A stretch of DNA of 64,000 nucleotides from Asterella californica. Lineage: Eukaryota > Streptophyta > Marchantiopsida > Marchantiales > Aytoniaceae. The stretch spans positions 24,708,001 to 24,772,000 of the forward strand of contig JAYKYS010000004.1 of NCBI GenBank assembly GCA_036924285.1, read 5' to 3'. Of this stretch, positions 20,322 to 32,060 are shown piece by piece. A program made the translations under genes and the position numbers. Each line of letters opens with the position of its first letter. The first letter of the stretch is position 1. The notes under the pieces are model-generated. The model searched no databases. It saw nothing but the letters and a program-made list of their open reading frames with translations, and was not told where the DNA came from.

Positions 20322-20610
20322 TCCTCGCTGAAAGTGAGGAGTGAAGTGATGAAAGATATTCCTCCTTGCGACTCAAGGCGTCAAGAACCACATTGTCCTT
20401 TCCCGCTTTGTGGATTAATTCCACGTTCATGAGCGCCAAGGTATCATGCCACCGTAGTTGCTTTGGCGTCACCCGATCTTGTGTCTCAAAGTACTTGAGC
20501 AAAATGTTATCAATATACACTTGGGTTTTGTGGAGTCCCAAGTAATGTCGCCATTTCCTCAAGCAATGAACCACCGCAAACAGTTCCTTCTCGTGAGTCG
20601 GCCATCGACT
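20239..20610 (-). pseudogene. Chromovirus RNase H and linker
   Basis: Frame-broken continuation of the polyprotein: HCLRKWRHYLGLHKTQVYIDN, then LRWHDTLALMNVELIHKAGKDN and LDALSRKEE, which is typical of the RNase H end and connection in Ty3/gypsy elements. A TAG after KKLYGT at about 20611 separates it from the reverse transcriptase. Confidence 0.8.
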
Positions 20611-22173
20611 CTATGTCCCATATAGCTTCTTGCGTTCGTACGCTACAGGTTTTCCATCCTGCACCAACACTCCGCCAATCGCATAGTCGCTCACGTCCGT
20701 TTGCACCTCGAATGGTTTGTCGAACTCCGGCAGCTTCAAAACTGGCGCCTTTGACAAAATAGCTTTGATCGTCTGAAACGCATCAGCCACCTCCTTGGTC
20801 CAACTTACCTGTGCGTCTTTGCCCGTCCAGTCCGTCAGCAGCTTCGCGATCTTTGAAAACCCTTTCACATACTTTGAAAACCCTTTCAAAACCCTTTTTT
20901 TGATCTTTGAAAACCCTTTCACTAAGAATCGTCGCATCCCCTTCACTGTAGTTGGAGGCTCCCAAGTCACAATCGCATCCACCTTCTGCATATCCGGGCC
21001 GACTTCTTCTGCACTAATGACATGTCCCAAGAAGTTAATGCGCTCCAAACCAAACTCACTCTTGTCAATGTTGGCAAACAGCTTATGCTCCCGCAACTTC
21101 GTCAACACCACCCTTAGCTGCTCCGCGTGCGACTCCAAGGTTTTGGAGTAGATCAAGATGTCGTCGATGTAAACGCTGACAAACTCATCCATCTCCTCGC
21201 GAAAAATTATGTTCATCAATGTAGTGAACATCGAAGGGACGTTGCAGAGTCCAAATGGCATCACCACGAATTCAAACGATCTGTAACTAGTTCGACAAGC
21301 GGTCTTCTCAACATCTGGGTCAGCTATCCGGATCTGGTAATATCCTGACTTCAAGTCTATCCTGCTGAAGTACTTTGCGCCCGTTAACCTATCAAAGAGA
21401 TCGTCTATCCTTGGCAAGGTATAATTATTCTTCACCGTCACCTTATTGAGTGCACGATAATCTACGCAGAGTCGTAACTTCCCATCCTTTTTCTTTGCAA
21501 AAAGAACTGGGGCTCCATAAGATGACTTGCTGGTTCGAATATATCCCCGCGCTAATAGCTCACCGAGTTGTCTTTTCAACTCAAGGAGTTCCACCTGATT
21601 GAGTTGGTAAGGGGCTTTGGAAGGTGGTTCTGATCCTAGCAAGACTTCGATCTTGTGATCCACCACCTGGCTTGGAGGTAACTCAGCAGGTAACTCATCT
21701 GTCAAGACATCCTCAAACTCCTTAATCACTTCGTGAAGCACCTCCGGAAGTTTAGTCGCGTCTCCTGATGTTTCCTCTTGTCCGCCACCCGCCATCAAAT
21801 CTGCAACCCGCATCAAACACATGACCCCGTCGTTGAAGTCCATCTGTTCGCCTTTGATCAAATTCACCGCAAAGTCGTCAATTTTCCGCGTCTTCCGGAT
21901 CAGCCTCACTCCCAACTTCCGCCCTTTAACTCTAACATTTAACCTTAAAGGTTTCCGCCTAAGTTCCATTTCGAACCTGTCCAAGAAAGTGTTCCTCAAA
22001 ACCGCATGGATATCATCCATCTCGCACACCGTGAAGTTCTCTGTGAACTCCAACTTCCCACACGCAAATCGTATGTCCAAGGCCACTTCAGAAGTTTGGT
22101 ATGTCTTGCCCTTGGCAAAGCGCACCTGAATAGGCTTGTCTGCCTTGGAGGTAGACAAGCTCAACTTCTTCAC
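20611..22173 (-). pseudogene. Chromovirus protease remnant and reverse transcriptase
   Basis: A 520-residue open frame. It begins just after the protease active site; the start of the protease is frame-shifted, so the D-T-G triad is interrupted. Reverse transcriptase motifs follow: LLARGYIRTSKSSYGAPVLF, KLRLCVDYRALNKVT, FSRIDLKSGYYQIRI, VMPFGLCNVPSMF, YIDDILIYSK with the catalytic Asp pair, and FLGHVIS. Past motif E the conserved stretch after MRRFL is replaced by repeated VKGFSK units (see the repeat at 20852-20921). The enzyme copies element RNA into DNA. Confidence 0.92.
20852..20921. repeat. In-frame tandem repeat inside the reverse transcriptase
   Basis: TTTGAAAACCCTTTCA occurs at 20852-20867, 20873-20888 and 20906-20921, with a degraded unit between. 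On the coding strand it encodes repeated VKGFSK blocks, where related elements have a single block preceded by a conserved LGLxNYYR-type segment. The reading frame survives. Confidence 0.88.
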
Positions 22174-22244
22174 CAGCTTTGGACTTATGAAGGAGTGAGT
22201 CGCTCTGTGTCCACAAGAAAAATAACATCACGGTTAGCAACCTT

Positions 22245-23433
22245 GGCTTATAGAAACATCAATCCCGGCGTCTTATTCGTGGTTCTCAAGGTCACAGTCA
22301 TCTGGCCCTCCAACAAGTCCTTTGCAACAAATGCATTCATACTACAGTTACTAACCTTAGGTTTCGTGCACCCCTTAGCAATATGGCCCGCCTCGTCACA
22401 ATTGTAGCAAGTAAACTTTGCGCCATTGTCCTTCTGAGGTGTCTGCCCCTTAGGTTTTACTCCTGTTTGATGCTGAGGCAGAAGAATCCTTCCGATCTTT
22501 CTCACCCCCATCCCACTGTCGCTTGAAGCCCTTGTTCTTCTTCTGGAACTTGTCCGTACTGCGTGGTTCAAAGGGTTTCTGTTGTTGGACTTCGTCGTCC
22601 CCAATTCGCTCCGCTAATTTCAAAAGTTCGACACTTGTCCCAGGTAGCTCCGACATCCGAAAGAGAGCCTTCTCCGAGCTTGACTTGAGTCCCCCGATAA
22701 ATATACATATTTTGGTCTCCTCAGTCCACTTGGAGAACGAATCCAGCTTAGCACTGAACTCGCGCACATAAGCACTTAAGGTCCCTGTCTGCTTCAGCCG
22801 AACTAACTCAACACCATCCTGAATCCTTTGATATTCCGGAGTGAATCGTCTTGCGAGCAACTCCTTGAACTCCTTCGAACCAAGCGCCGAGACGGTCAAG
22901 GTATGCTCATCCCTGTATGCAGTCCACCAAAGAAGCGCATGATCCTTCAGGAACGTAACCGCCGCTCTCACTTTGTCTGACTCCTGAGCCTGATGCGCTT
23001 CAAAGTATAGGTCCAACTCAGTTAAGAAATCCTTAACCTTGCGAGCCCGTCCTATACCTGTAAACGGGGTCGGCAAATTTGTCTTACAAAGCTTCCTGGT
23101 AGACGAGAAACTTCCTTGGCCTGCCTCAAGTTCAGCGATACGTTTATCCCTAGAGACCATACCTTCCTACATGGTCTTCATCATTTTGATGAGTTCCGCA
23201 TACAAGGCTCCTTGACTTCTCGCGCTTGCATCGTTCGGCACCGTTGGCAAGACTTCATCTTGCTGCAGCGGTGCCGCAGCTGGAAATAGACTTCCTTGAC
23301 GTTCGGGCGAAGGTTGTCGTTTGTCGTCCCCTGACTGTGTCTCGGGGCTAGCTCGAGTCGATCTGGTCCCGGTGTCAGCCGCCACTCTCCATTTCTTGGT
23401 CTTCCTCCTGAAACTTTGTCCTACGTCGGCCAT
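22245..23433 (-). pseudogene. Chromovirus gag with CCHC zinc knuckle
   Basis: It starts MADVGQSFRRKTKKW at 23433. The capsid-like part includes KVKDFLTELDLYFEAHQ, HALLWWTAY and FTPEYQRIQDGVELVRLKQ, matching retrotransposon gag. A CCHC knuckle (CYNCDEAGHIAKGC) lies near 22390-22430. The protein would package element RNA. Lesions: TAG at about 23165 after LIKMMKTM, and a frameshift near 22450-22600 between the capsid part and the knuckle. Confidence 0.9.
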
Positions 23434-23539
23434 CGCTCCAAGTGTTCACCTAGAAATGTTGATCCGCTTCGTATCTCGCGTCCCTCCTCAAGCGTCCAGC
23501 CTTCAGGCGCTATCTCAAGTTCTCGCTCACCAAAGCGTC

Positions 23540-23552
23540 GGCTCTGATACCA
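23540..23552 (-). other. Primer-binding site (initiator Met tRNA)
   Basis: The minus strand reads TGGTATCAGAGCC two bases after the 5' LTR, complementary to the 3' end of initiator tRNA-Met as in many plant LTR elements. Confidence 0.9.
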
Positions 23553-23554
23553 CT

Positions 23555-24435
23555 TTTCGCGCACCTACCGTCTTGTTGCGTCAGCGGAAGCTCTTGCTCA
23601 GTAGGTCGTAAACTTTACACCGCTAACCTGCAAACACAATCACAAGTTAGCGTCCATGCACCACTTACCTTATCTCAGCTTGGTCCGGACCGGAGCCGGA
23701 CCGTCTCCTTCTTAACCCACCGACTCGTTCCCTAGTCTTGCCCCAGCCCTTACATCGTTCCTAAGTCTAGACGTCCAAGTCTGGATCGGAACGTGCCTTG
23801 GAACCGGTCCAGCCATCACCTCATGCCCCCAGAGTCCGCCCGCCGAACCCAGGGGTCGGGTGACTCGTCCTGGCCCACCCAGGCATCGAGCCCCCCTCAT
23901 ATATACTTCTGGGGATCGGCGGCCCCGCCCTCCTCTTTGGTCCTTGAAAATTATACCACAATCCGATTGTGGTTCGGCCATAACTTCCAGCTCGAAGGTC
24001 AGATCAAGGAGTGTTATATATCACTAGAAAGCTCTTGACGAGACCTTTCCAATAATACCTCACTCGCCTCGAGATCTTATGTGGAGCTCCGTCCACGACC
24101 TAAAACGTCCTTGGAGCTCCAACACTTAGCCATTTTTCGGAAATCTGTGGTCCAGACCCAGACTCGAACCCTGTGGTTCGGACCAGCGTCCGTACCACAA
24201 TCCGTCTGCGTCTCAAACCCACGTCTCAGAGCTATGTCTCAGACTACTTGGGGTAGGCTCTTATGTCCTAACCCAAGGTTCCAACCTTGGTTCAGAGAAC
24301 CACTTAGGGTTCATCTGATCTTGACTTCCCGGCCAAGCCGTTAAGTCCTACTCGCAGCGTTCACAACCTAGCGCAAGTCCGCTAGAGTTCTGTTGTTCGC
24401 GTCTGCGCTCGATCTTGAGAATGAGGGTCGCGACA
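23555..24435 (-). repeat. 5' LTR of the chromovirus
   Basis: It is 881 bp, matching 17140-18195 except for a deletion of about 175 bp. TATATAT near 23899-23906, within a GC-rich context, is a likely TATA box. Since the two LTRs are identical at insertion, the deletion arose afterwards. Confidence 0.88.
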
Positions 24436-24440
24436 GCCAG

Positions 24441-24936
24441 ACGTGTCACCCGACCCCAGGGTTCGGCGAGCGGACTCTGGGGACATGAGGTGATGGCTGG
24501 GCCGGTTCCAAGGCACGTCCCGGTCCAAACTTGGACGTCTGGACTTAGGAACGATGTAAGGGCTGGGCAAGACTAGAGAACGAGTCGGCGGGTTAGGCTA
24601 CCATTCGGAAGCCTAGACCCAGACGGACATCACGGACGGTTGGACCGCTAGGTGTGCAGGAGACATCGTTTAAGACCCTGGACTTTATAGAAAGTCCGTC
24701 CCAAGTCATATTGTGACTTGCTCATGTTTGGGACCGATCTAGGCGGGTCTAGGTCGGGACTTAGGATTGCTGAGCTTGATGATTAGGAAGACGGTCCGGC
24801 TCTGATCCGGACCAAACAGATTAAAGTAAGTGGTGCATGGACGCTAACTTATATTTGTGGTTTGCAGATTAGCGGTGTAAATTTCGTGACTTACTGAGCA
24901 AGAGCTTCCGCTGACGCAACAAGGCGGTAGGTGCGC
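24441..24936 (+). mobile_element. Second part of the older gypsy LTR
   Basis: It continues the LTR interrupted at 17139, from ACGTGTCACCCG to GGTAGGTGCGCAAA, where it abuts U2-unit-like sequence (AAAACCCTAGCTTTCC). Together with 16529-17139 it makes one LTR in plus orientation. Confidence 0.85.
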
Positions 24937-25800
24937 AAAAAAACCCTAGCTTTCCACACTCACGAACTCATTGAGAGCACTCAGTGGAGTTCAGCATATG
25001 TTTGTTCCTTCTAGTGATCATAATTACTAACGCCGAACCTTCTAATCGTTTCTAAGGTACATAATGGGGATAAATCAAACACTTGCATCCTGGAGTTCTG
25101 TAAGATTGAAGTGATCCCAGACGGAACTTGCCACGAAGAAAAGGGTAATTGCAATTTTATACACCACACATTAGGGTTCTGTGGAGGGTGTTGGAGCTTG
25201 TTGGAGAAATTTATGAGGACGGAAATGAGACAAAGAATCGAGAATCTACAAACCTCTCCTGGCATTCCTTCCAAGGTTGAGACTGTTCTGTTATGCCCGC
25301 TTCACAAAGCCCATGGTTATTAGTTGACGTGGGCACCCGAACTGCCTGAGTGTCCAAACTTCTATGTTTTTCGCTACCTTTAAAGATTATCCACAATTGC
25401 TGTGAGTGATTGTGTCACACATAGATTTGAACAGTTGCTGAGAAGTAAGTTTGGATCTTTGTGAGACGACCGTACACCGGGTCGCTTCAGGAAGGAAGAA
25501 GTATCGTGGAACGGATAGGATGTAAACTTTATACTTCGTTCTTGCACTTATCTTGCAGTAATCTTACCTTCTGTTGAGGTACTACGAAGGTCGATGAAAG
25601 TCATCAAAGTCCAGTTTTCATGCCGTCTTGAGAGATGGCATGAAAACTCGGCATTAAACGGTAAATTGAACAATTAAACCCGGAGAAGCCAATCTACAGA
25701 CGGAACAGAAACATCCACCTTGAGCCCAAGAAATCACTCGCTGCTGGTTGGAATATGCTGTGATAACCACATTATCTTGTGGTGATGCGTCATTGACATT
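24937..25800. repeat. Degenerate copy of the U2-unit flank
   Basis: CTTTCCACACTCACGAAC, GCATATG, GGTAAATTGAACAATTA and the GGTTGGAAT ... GTGATGCGTCA stretch match 2555-2760. The part at 25100-25650 is also an inverted, diverged copy of 35870-36400 (for example CATGGGCTTTG and GAGATGGCATGAAAA). No snRNA remains in it. Confidence 0.7.
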
Positions 25801-27778
25801 TTAAAGATAACTGTCAAGAGTTTACAATTGATGGCAATTTCATGCAATGTTTGAAGTTACAAGCTCTGCGCTGTCGTGATGCGAATCATTTCACATAGTA
25901 AATGATTCACCTCTCTACTAGGAGTTAGTCTCTCTGAGTGAAGTTCAGAGAAGTCGATTCTGGAGGCTGTGGACATTGGCAGCTACGGGTTGCGCTTCTA
26001 CTCCGACACTTGGGAGTTAGTAGCGGTAGAAGTTAGCTTAATGTTACTCCTAGGCCTTCATGCATATATTAACACTGTTGTGTTATACGTTTTAAGTCCT
26101 AGTAGGCTGATAGTATGCTAGTTATCTTGTTCAAGCATTTGTGCGCTTGTGCAAGTGACTTCTTACTTGTCTATGATGTTCAATGTACATAACTTAGATT
26201 TACCATGTTGATAGGGTTTAAACTCATGGGTTGTACTTACGTGTTGCCCATGCACGCTTTTTAGCTGATTTAAGTTTACTTTCAGCGCTGCGTGTCATTT
26301 TTAGGTAGTTTAAGATTTACGTTGGCATTTTAGGGGAGCTAACGTGGTAGCCTATGAGTGAATTTAAGTTACCACGTGGATTAGAGTACTAAAAGACAAC
26401 CAAGTGGAGCTATGAACTCCCATTGGTCTGTTTTTGTCTTTTGTAAAACTCTAAATTTAGAAACAAAGATCTAAAAGAGAGTTCGAACATTTGATGAGGA
26501 CACTGCAAAATCTGAGAACAAAGGAAGATAGAGCCCGTCGTGCCAAGCACTGTCAGTGAAATTCTGGATTGATTTGGATCAATAAACAAGGAGTTATGCC
26601 AATTTGAAGTTCGAGTTGAGTCAGAATTGCATCACTTTTGTTGGATTTGGGGTTTTCGGTGTCAATTTCAGCAAAATCGAGGAAATCGCTTCAAACCTTC
26701 GTGGTTGCGTTCACTGTCAGCGGGGCGACGACTGTCCAAAATGTTTCAAGTCATTTGAGTGAGTGAGTAATTCAGGGCAGCCGCTGAAGCAGAGGGGGTC
26801 TGAAAAGCTCTCAATCTAGACAAGCAACTTCAGAGAACGAGATCTGGAGAACGGTGTACAATCAGGAGTCTCAATTTCACAGGGGTGTTCAGCAACCTGT
26901 AGACTCCAAATCCTGTAAGAATCTTCGAAAGTGATCGAGCCAATTTTCTGTTGTAGATCGAAATAGCTGTCTGAGTATCAGAAATGGTCGCAATATTTTT
27001 ACCCAGAACTTTTCTGTCCATATCTTGGTGCCAGAATTTGATCTCAAGCTGAAACTTCGTGTGTGTACTCAGTGGGGCCTCTTTACATGTAGGAGAAGTT
27101 TAGAAGTCTAAACCTTCACATATTTTTCAATCTTGAGTGTCAAAGTTCGTCGTCTGATCTTATCATTGCTAATTAAGCTTGAACCTTGCTTCCTGAACAT
27201 ATCAGAAGAGCCAAGAGACCTATATGAGTGTTTTACATTGTCATCTTGTAACTTGAAGCCTATAGTTTGAGTAAACCAACCACAGCTAGAAGTCTAGTGT
27301 TTCCTTGAGTAAGCATATCACAACCTTCACGGTCATAACACAGCCAGAAGGTTCCGTCCTTCTCAAGAAAACTCTCACCTCGATAGCGCTCACAAGTGAG
27401 TAAGGACTTGGCGCACGACTAACCCGTTGTGGATTATCATATCAATCCTCTCGTCTCAGATAACTCACAGTGATTGCATCAGTGTACGCATCGATGATCT
27501 GGGAGATATAATTATCCACATACTATCTCCATCGCGTCCAACAAGGGAGTGAAGATCATGGTGAATCCGAGAAAACGCGAAACTCTCATTCACACTGTCA
27601 AAAAATTTCATAGATCGAGCCCTAAAATTACATTTTAAAATTCACAGGATGAGCCTCTAGCCGGGTATTGCTGACGAGCATGACGTGCATAGTCAGTACC
27701 ATCTTTCAGAATAATGCACAGTATCTTACATCTTTACATACTTCAGATCTGAAAACGCGATGCAATGAATAACCAACG
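25801..27778. other. Spacer with no recognised gene
   Basis: Mostly unique, moderately AT-rich sequence. The later half has the look of LTR or untranslated retroelement DNA, but no repeat partner, primer site or duplication was found in the window. No coding frame over 70 codons has motifs. Confidence 0.4.
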
Positions 27779-27845
27779 GCTGAAAAGAACCCATCAAGCC
27801 TTACAAGAGAAGCGAAGGGCAAAACAACCAACGCCTCAAAGGGTG
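27779..27845 (-). mobile_element. Retroposon 3' tail fragment at the arm boundary (right)
   Basis: Mirror of 7030-7106: on the minus strand GGCGTTGGTTG, TTGTAAGGCTTGATGGG and then GGTTATTCATTGCATCGCG. It keeps more of the tail's 3' end than the left copy. Confidence 0.75.
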
Positions 27846-28206
27846 ATCTTGGTTCGAATCCAGCCGACTAGATACGGAACTGAATCTCACCGATGACAGA
27901 GGATGCTTTTCTCTGGTGCTACGTTTCCAAGTTGGAGAGTCTGCCTTGTAAGCAGTTCACCACGTAGGTCTCCGAGAGGTTCAGTTCCGTATCCGAGTGG
28001 ACTGCGTGCGATTGAGCCTTGGTTGATTCTGGTTCAAATGTAGGATGTGTTCCGATGTTACTAGCTTGTCGAATACAAGTCTACCGGACAGACGCGTATC
28101 TACAATACCTACTACGCTTCAGAACCTTTCAAACCCATAAGCCAAGCGCAAGTGAGTACTTGAAGGGGGGATACAAGAGCTTCGGACACCCAAAGAGAAA
28201 TCAGTC

Positions 28207-28321
28207 AGCCGTGTGATCAGCCCAGAGCGAACTATTCTTTCGCCTTTTACTAAAGAATACCGTGTGCGGGTCACAGTCAGCGGCTTATCATAATCTTTGG
28301 GACGCCTCTTCACTGAGGCAC
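28207..28321 (+). ncRNA. U5: U5 spliceosomal snRNA (right arm, inner copy)
   Basis: Mirror of 6168-6282. Loop I CGCCTTTTACTAAAG, its stem, Sm-like AATCTTTGG and the perfect GCCTCTTCACTGAGGC hairpin are all intact. Upstream, AAACCCATAAGCC (about 28132-28144) and GATACAAG (about 28170-28177) match the promoter of its partner. It is a plausible functional U5 gene; the two partners differ at a few positions (CCCAGAGC, GGGTCACAG). Confidence 0.88.
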
Positions 28322-28422
28322 CACCAACGTAACGGAAGTAGGATAAAACATATTTTCTCGTGAGCATCGGACTCTATACGTAGAGAAAAACGGCAGGTCG
28401 GAATTCGAGCGAATCACGACCT

Positions 28423-28476
28423 TCGAGGACGGAGTTTTCAGGACACGATCCTCGAGACTGAAAACTCCGTCCTCGA
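28423..28476. repeat. Perfect 19-bp hairpin (right arm)
   Basis: The same stem as at 6013-6066, with the loop in reverse-complement order, about 100 bp after U5. Confidence 0.85.
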
Positions 28477-30240
28477 GAACGTCAGCTACTGGCAGACAGG
28501 TACCATCATCCGAAGGGCTCGCTTCTACTCAGTGTTCCCAAGGATACTCCTGCGGATCCTCCAAGGAAATTCCTCACAAGGATACTCGTGCGGCTGAATT
28601 GCAGTGCTTGTAACGATGAATGGTTGGAAACCATAGATAAGTACGCTGTGTCTCGTCAGTCCTCGTGCCACCACCATGTGTAAATCCTCCTCGTGGTACA
28701 GCATGTGGTGCTTCGGTCCAGATCGTGAAGACTCTTAGCAGTACATCCGCTGCTTTGCAGTTCTAACAATTCTCCGTAGGTGGAACGAATGCCGAGGTCA
28801 TGGATGGGTTAGTTAAAGGCGGATTTGAGTTCCTCCGCCTCTTGGTGAGTAGGACATAAGAAATACTCGACGTTTAGCTAGGCCTTTGCACTCTTTTGGC
28901 TTTCCGTGTGGAGCGTTAGAAACATTCTCAACCCACGGAGGGATTCAAGGACGTTTAGGGTTTGAATGTAATTCGATCCAGTTATCCCGGAAAATGACGG
29001 CCGTTGGAAGTCGGAATCCTTGAAGACACCAAGTTCTAGCAAGAGGTAGAGGTGCAAAGTAGGTTTTGAGGCGTCCAGGCGAGTTGTGGGGATAACTGGT
29101 CTAGTTTACGATTTCACCTCGTGGAAGTTATACTTTCGGCACCAAATTTGGAACACTGGTATGTTGCTCGTGGTAGCATGAAAACAAACTGATGGGAGTT
29201 CAGTGCAGCTTCGACGTATCGTTCGGAACACCAACAACCTCGGGAAACACTACTGCAGGATTCGTGAGGAAGCAAATTACCCCCCCTCCTCTTCTTCTAC
29301 GGAGTGAATGTTTAGTTACAACCCGAGTGCGTTTCTGGAACTTCCAGTCCAAGAGAACTCGACCCCTGAGAGTTCCCTTGCTTACTGCGTGCTCTTGCTC
29401 TTTACACCACCTGTCGATGCCTAAATTAAACAGCCAGCTCATATTTCCGTGGCTCTGGCCTAACCGTGAAGTAGATGGTCACGAAGAAGACATGTGCTAG
29501 GAGAAATCAACTTTGCTTATCTTGGTCCTGCATCTTCATTTCTACATTCGGGCCCCATTCCCACCGCCTGAAAAAGCTAGAAACGGACAAGCTTTTTCTC
29601 ACGCCAAGCGGGAAGTTCAGCTACACAAGGAACGGTAATAGCATTCACCAAGCTCTTCATAACACGGACGAGGAAGAGATTCAAGTCCAGCCTGACTAGA
29701 ATGAGGAGCTAGAAGTCTGTGATAGGTGGACGAAATGTGCATTGACGAACCAGGAAACACAGAACGGACTGACGAGGGCGCGGAAACTGGAAATCCTGCT
29801 AGCTCTAGGCTGCATAGACATGGGATCAACAAGAACAATAACATGAGGATTTCCTCGCTTTCCGATAGAGTCAGGAACTAGAAATCCATAGCATCGATGA
29901 AATATTCAGTCACTTGTCAATTCGGAGCAGGATCTTACTCTCTTCTTTTCTGTCTATCACTGTGTTGGCCTCCGTCTAGCTGTGGTTTCAAGGGTGATGG
30001 ACTACATGGGGATTCTCAGTAGAACATTCTGCTTTACAAACCGGCTTGCTTCAACTGACGAACTGAATCATACTATTTGCCTTCTCTTTCCTGTCTACAG
30101 AGTCAAAAGAAATGAAACCTGGATCAGAAGTTATTCAATGACTTAAGTCAATTCAATGACGTAAGTTAATCAGTTATCAGCTTTGGGGCTGAGATGAGGT
30201 TCACCGAGGAATATAAGGTACTCTGTAACTGGAAGTATGC
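28477..30240. other. Right-arm DNA incl. a 490-bp segment absent on the left
   Basis: It mirrors 4688-6012 except for 29413-29910, which has no left counterpart. That segment has a 74-codon open frame (29475-29699) without recognisable motifs. Flanking it, the arms share ACACCACCTG and GCATCGATGAAATATTCAG, so the left arm probably lost it or the right gained it. Confidence 0.5.
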
Positions 30241-30422
30241 ATAACTTTCTCGGCCTTTTGTCTAAGTTTTCTTATCACTTTAATATATGATACGAGGGTA
30301 GTCGATCCTCACGATATTAATCTAATTTCTCTCGCGGGTGCGAGTCCAATGTGATAGCTTGCTATGTCGGACTCGTCAGTGTCGCCTTGGTATTGCACTG
30401 CCTTCTAGTCCGGCGCAGTCCA
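30241..30422 (+). pseudogene. U2 snRNA pseudogene lacking the branch-point core (right arm)
   Basis: Mirror of 4505-4687, with the same loss of the GTAGTA region and the same ATAACTTTCTCGG start. Stem-loop IIb, the Sm-like site and stem-loops III-IV can still be read. Confidence 0.9.
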
Positions 30423-31569
30423 TCCTCTCCTCGCAGGAGACCCAATGAAACCAAAGAGTAAGCACAGAGTTCAATTCCTCACCAACAAAACAACACCACC
30501 AGTACTGAGCGTGGGTACCGAGATTCCGCTGTGCATTTCTAGGCTGTCTCGACTAAGCGACATTGTACATCCGAATCGGACTTCTCTGGAGAAACACTAA
30601 GAACTTGGCCTGGCCTCTTAAGTGTCCTGTATATTGTGCCACGTTCGATCGAGAATTAAATGATGTGAAGATCCTTTTTTGTTCCACGGATCTAGAGTAT
30701 GTAATAACTGAAATTTCTCGTCCATGGCCCGTGTGGGAGTCCTTACCACGTCCATCGGAAAGGGAAGGAGTATTTGGGTAGGTACCAGAGACAGATGACT
30801 ATGGTTCGTTGATTATCACTCTTTGTAGCTCTATAGTGGCTAGTGATAAAGACCAAATCTCTTCGTTGATTGTCACTCTTTGTAGCATCACTCGTTTTGC
30901 TGGACATTTTCACAGATTATCGAACGAGATAAATTAGTTCAAACTGAAACGGTCAGGTCAGCCTACGAGGATACGACGTGAGTCTTTCTGGTACATTGCA
31001 GATACGCGTCCTCGGAGGGGAGGAGACTGACATCTGCGATGGTCTTGTCTGTCAAAATGAAAGCAGGAAAAGAGAATGCTAAGCCGAACTGCACCAATTT
31101 TCTCAGTTCTGCAGTGTAGCTTAAGGGGTTTTGCTGAAAGAAAGGAGGGTTTGGGAGTTGACGTCACCTGCGTACATTTTCGCGTACTCTTTGAGTATGT
31201 GCGAGTCATACAGAAGTGCAAGTTTCGGTTCAGCATTTGCTCTCAAGGGCTGCGCTGCAGCTCGACCCTTTTCGTCGATGGAAGGAAAGGTGCTCTAGTC
31301 TTACGGTGGAGACTTTTCCCCAGACTTTCGAATGAGTCTAGTAAACTCATTCGAAAAGATGCAGCGTTTATAATATTCCGGGACGCGCTCTAGCTAGACG
31401 GTGTTTCCCGCTCCTTGTCCATCCAGTTTGCGTCCGTAGGTCCGGATTCTTGACAGCAATTGCCACATTTTGATATTTGTGTGAATTCAAACCTCCGCAT
31501 TAGTTTTATCGGTAGAAAGGTTTCGTCGGAGGGATATGCCCGAAGAGTGCAGATCAGAGCGATAAATGG
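30423..31569. other. Right-arm DNA between U2 and riboflavin synthase pseudogenes
   Basis: Mirror of 3441-4504, including the 12-bp hairpin near 31326-31356. No convincing gene. Confidence 0.5.
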
Positions 31570-32060
31570 AGCGGGAGGAGCACGGGCACTTTTCACGGGA
31601 CTTGTGGAGGAGATGGGGAAGGTGAGGGAGCTGTAGAAAGTGGAGACTGATGGAGTCGAGATGAGAGTGCAGGTCGGTGACAGCATCGCCGTGAACTGGA
31701 CTGCTTTACTGTGATTAGGTTTCACTCTGAGAATTCTTCTGAGAGGTTGAGAAGAACTTCAGTCGGCGAGGTAGAGTTCGGAGATTCTGTAAATTTGTAG
31801 TGCTCCGTTACTCCCAGCACTCGTTGGGGAGGTCATGTAGATGGGACAGGCACCGTCGTCAGTTTTATCCCGAAGGCGATTTCTTGTGGGTGAAAATCAA
31901 GACGAGCCCTGAAGCTAATAGTTCCAAGGGCTACATTGCGGTTGGTGGGACGATCTCACCGTTGTGAACTCCAAGTGAACTTGGAAGTAGACTAACTGGG
32001 AAAGTATGTGCAGAGATTGCTCGAGGGTTACCGAAGGGCCAGTGAAGGCGTAATTCAACC
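31570..32060 (+). pseudogene. Riboflavin synthase pseudogene (right arm)
   Basis: Mirror of 2860-3440: ALFTGLVEEMGKVREL then a stop, GDSIAVN with the same frameshift, GGHVDGTG (shortened by a few residues relative to the left copy), VNLEVD, stop, LGKYVQRLLEG. It has decayed further than the left copy: a TAG where the left arm reads VNLECS, and small deletions around the GGH motif. Shared lesions date from before the arm duplication, private ones after. Confidence 0.85.

Larger units (their letters stand above)
17140..24435 (-). mobile_element. Ty3/gypsy chromovirus, nearly full length but inactive
   Basis: This 7.3-kb element lies on the minus strand, bounded by exact 5-bp duplications GCCAG (17135-17139 and 24436-24440). 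Order on the minus strand: 5' LTR, Met-tRNA primer site, gag with zinc knuckle, protease, reverse transcriptase, RNase H, integrase, chromodomain, polypurine tract, 3' LTR. It is inserted in the LTR of an older relative of opposite orientation. Stops in gag, before RNase H and before the chromodomain, plus frameshifts at the zinc knuckle and protease, make it inactive. Confidence 0.93.

Noticed and set aside
27848..27860. GGTTCGAATCC, a tRNA B-box match (also in the left arm near 7013-7025)
   Set aside because: No A box, acceptor stem or cloverleaf can be formed around it.
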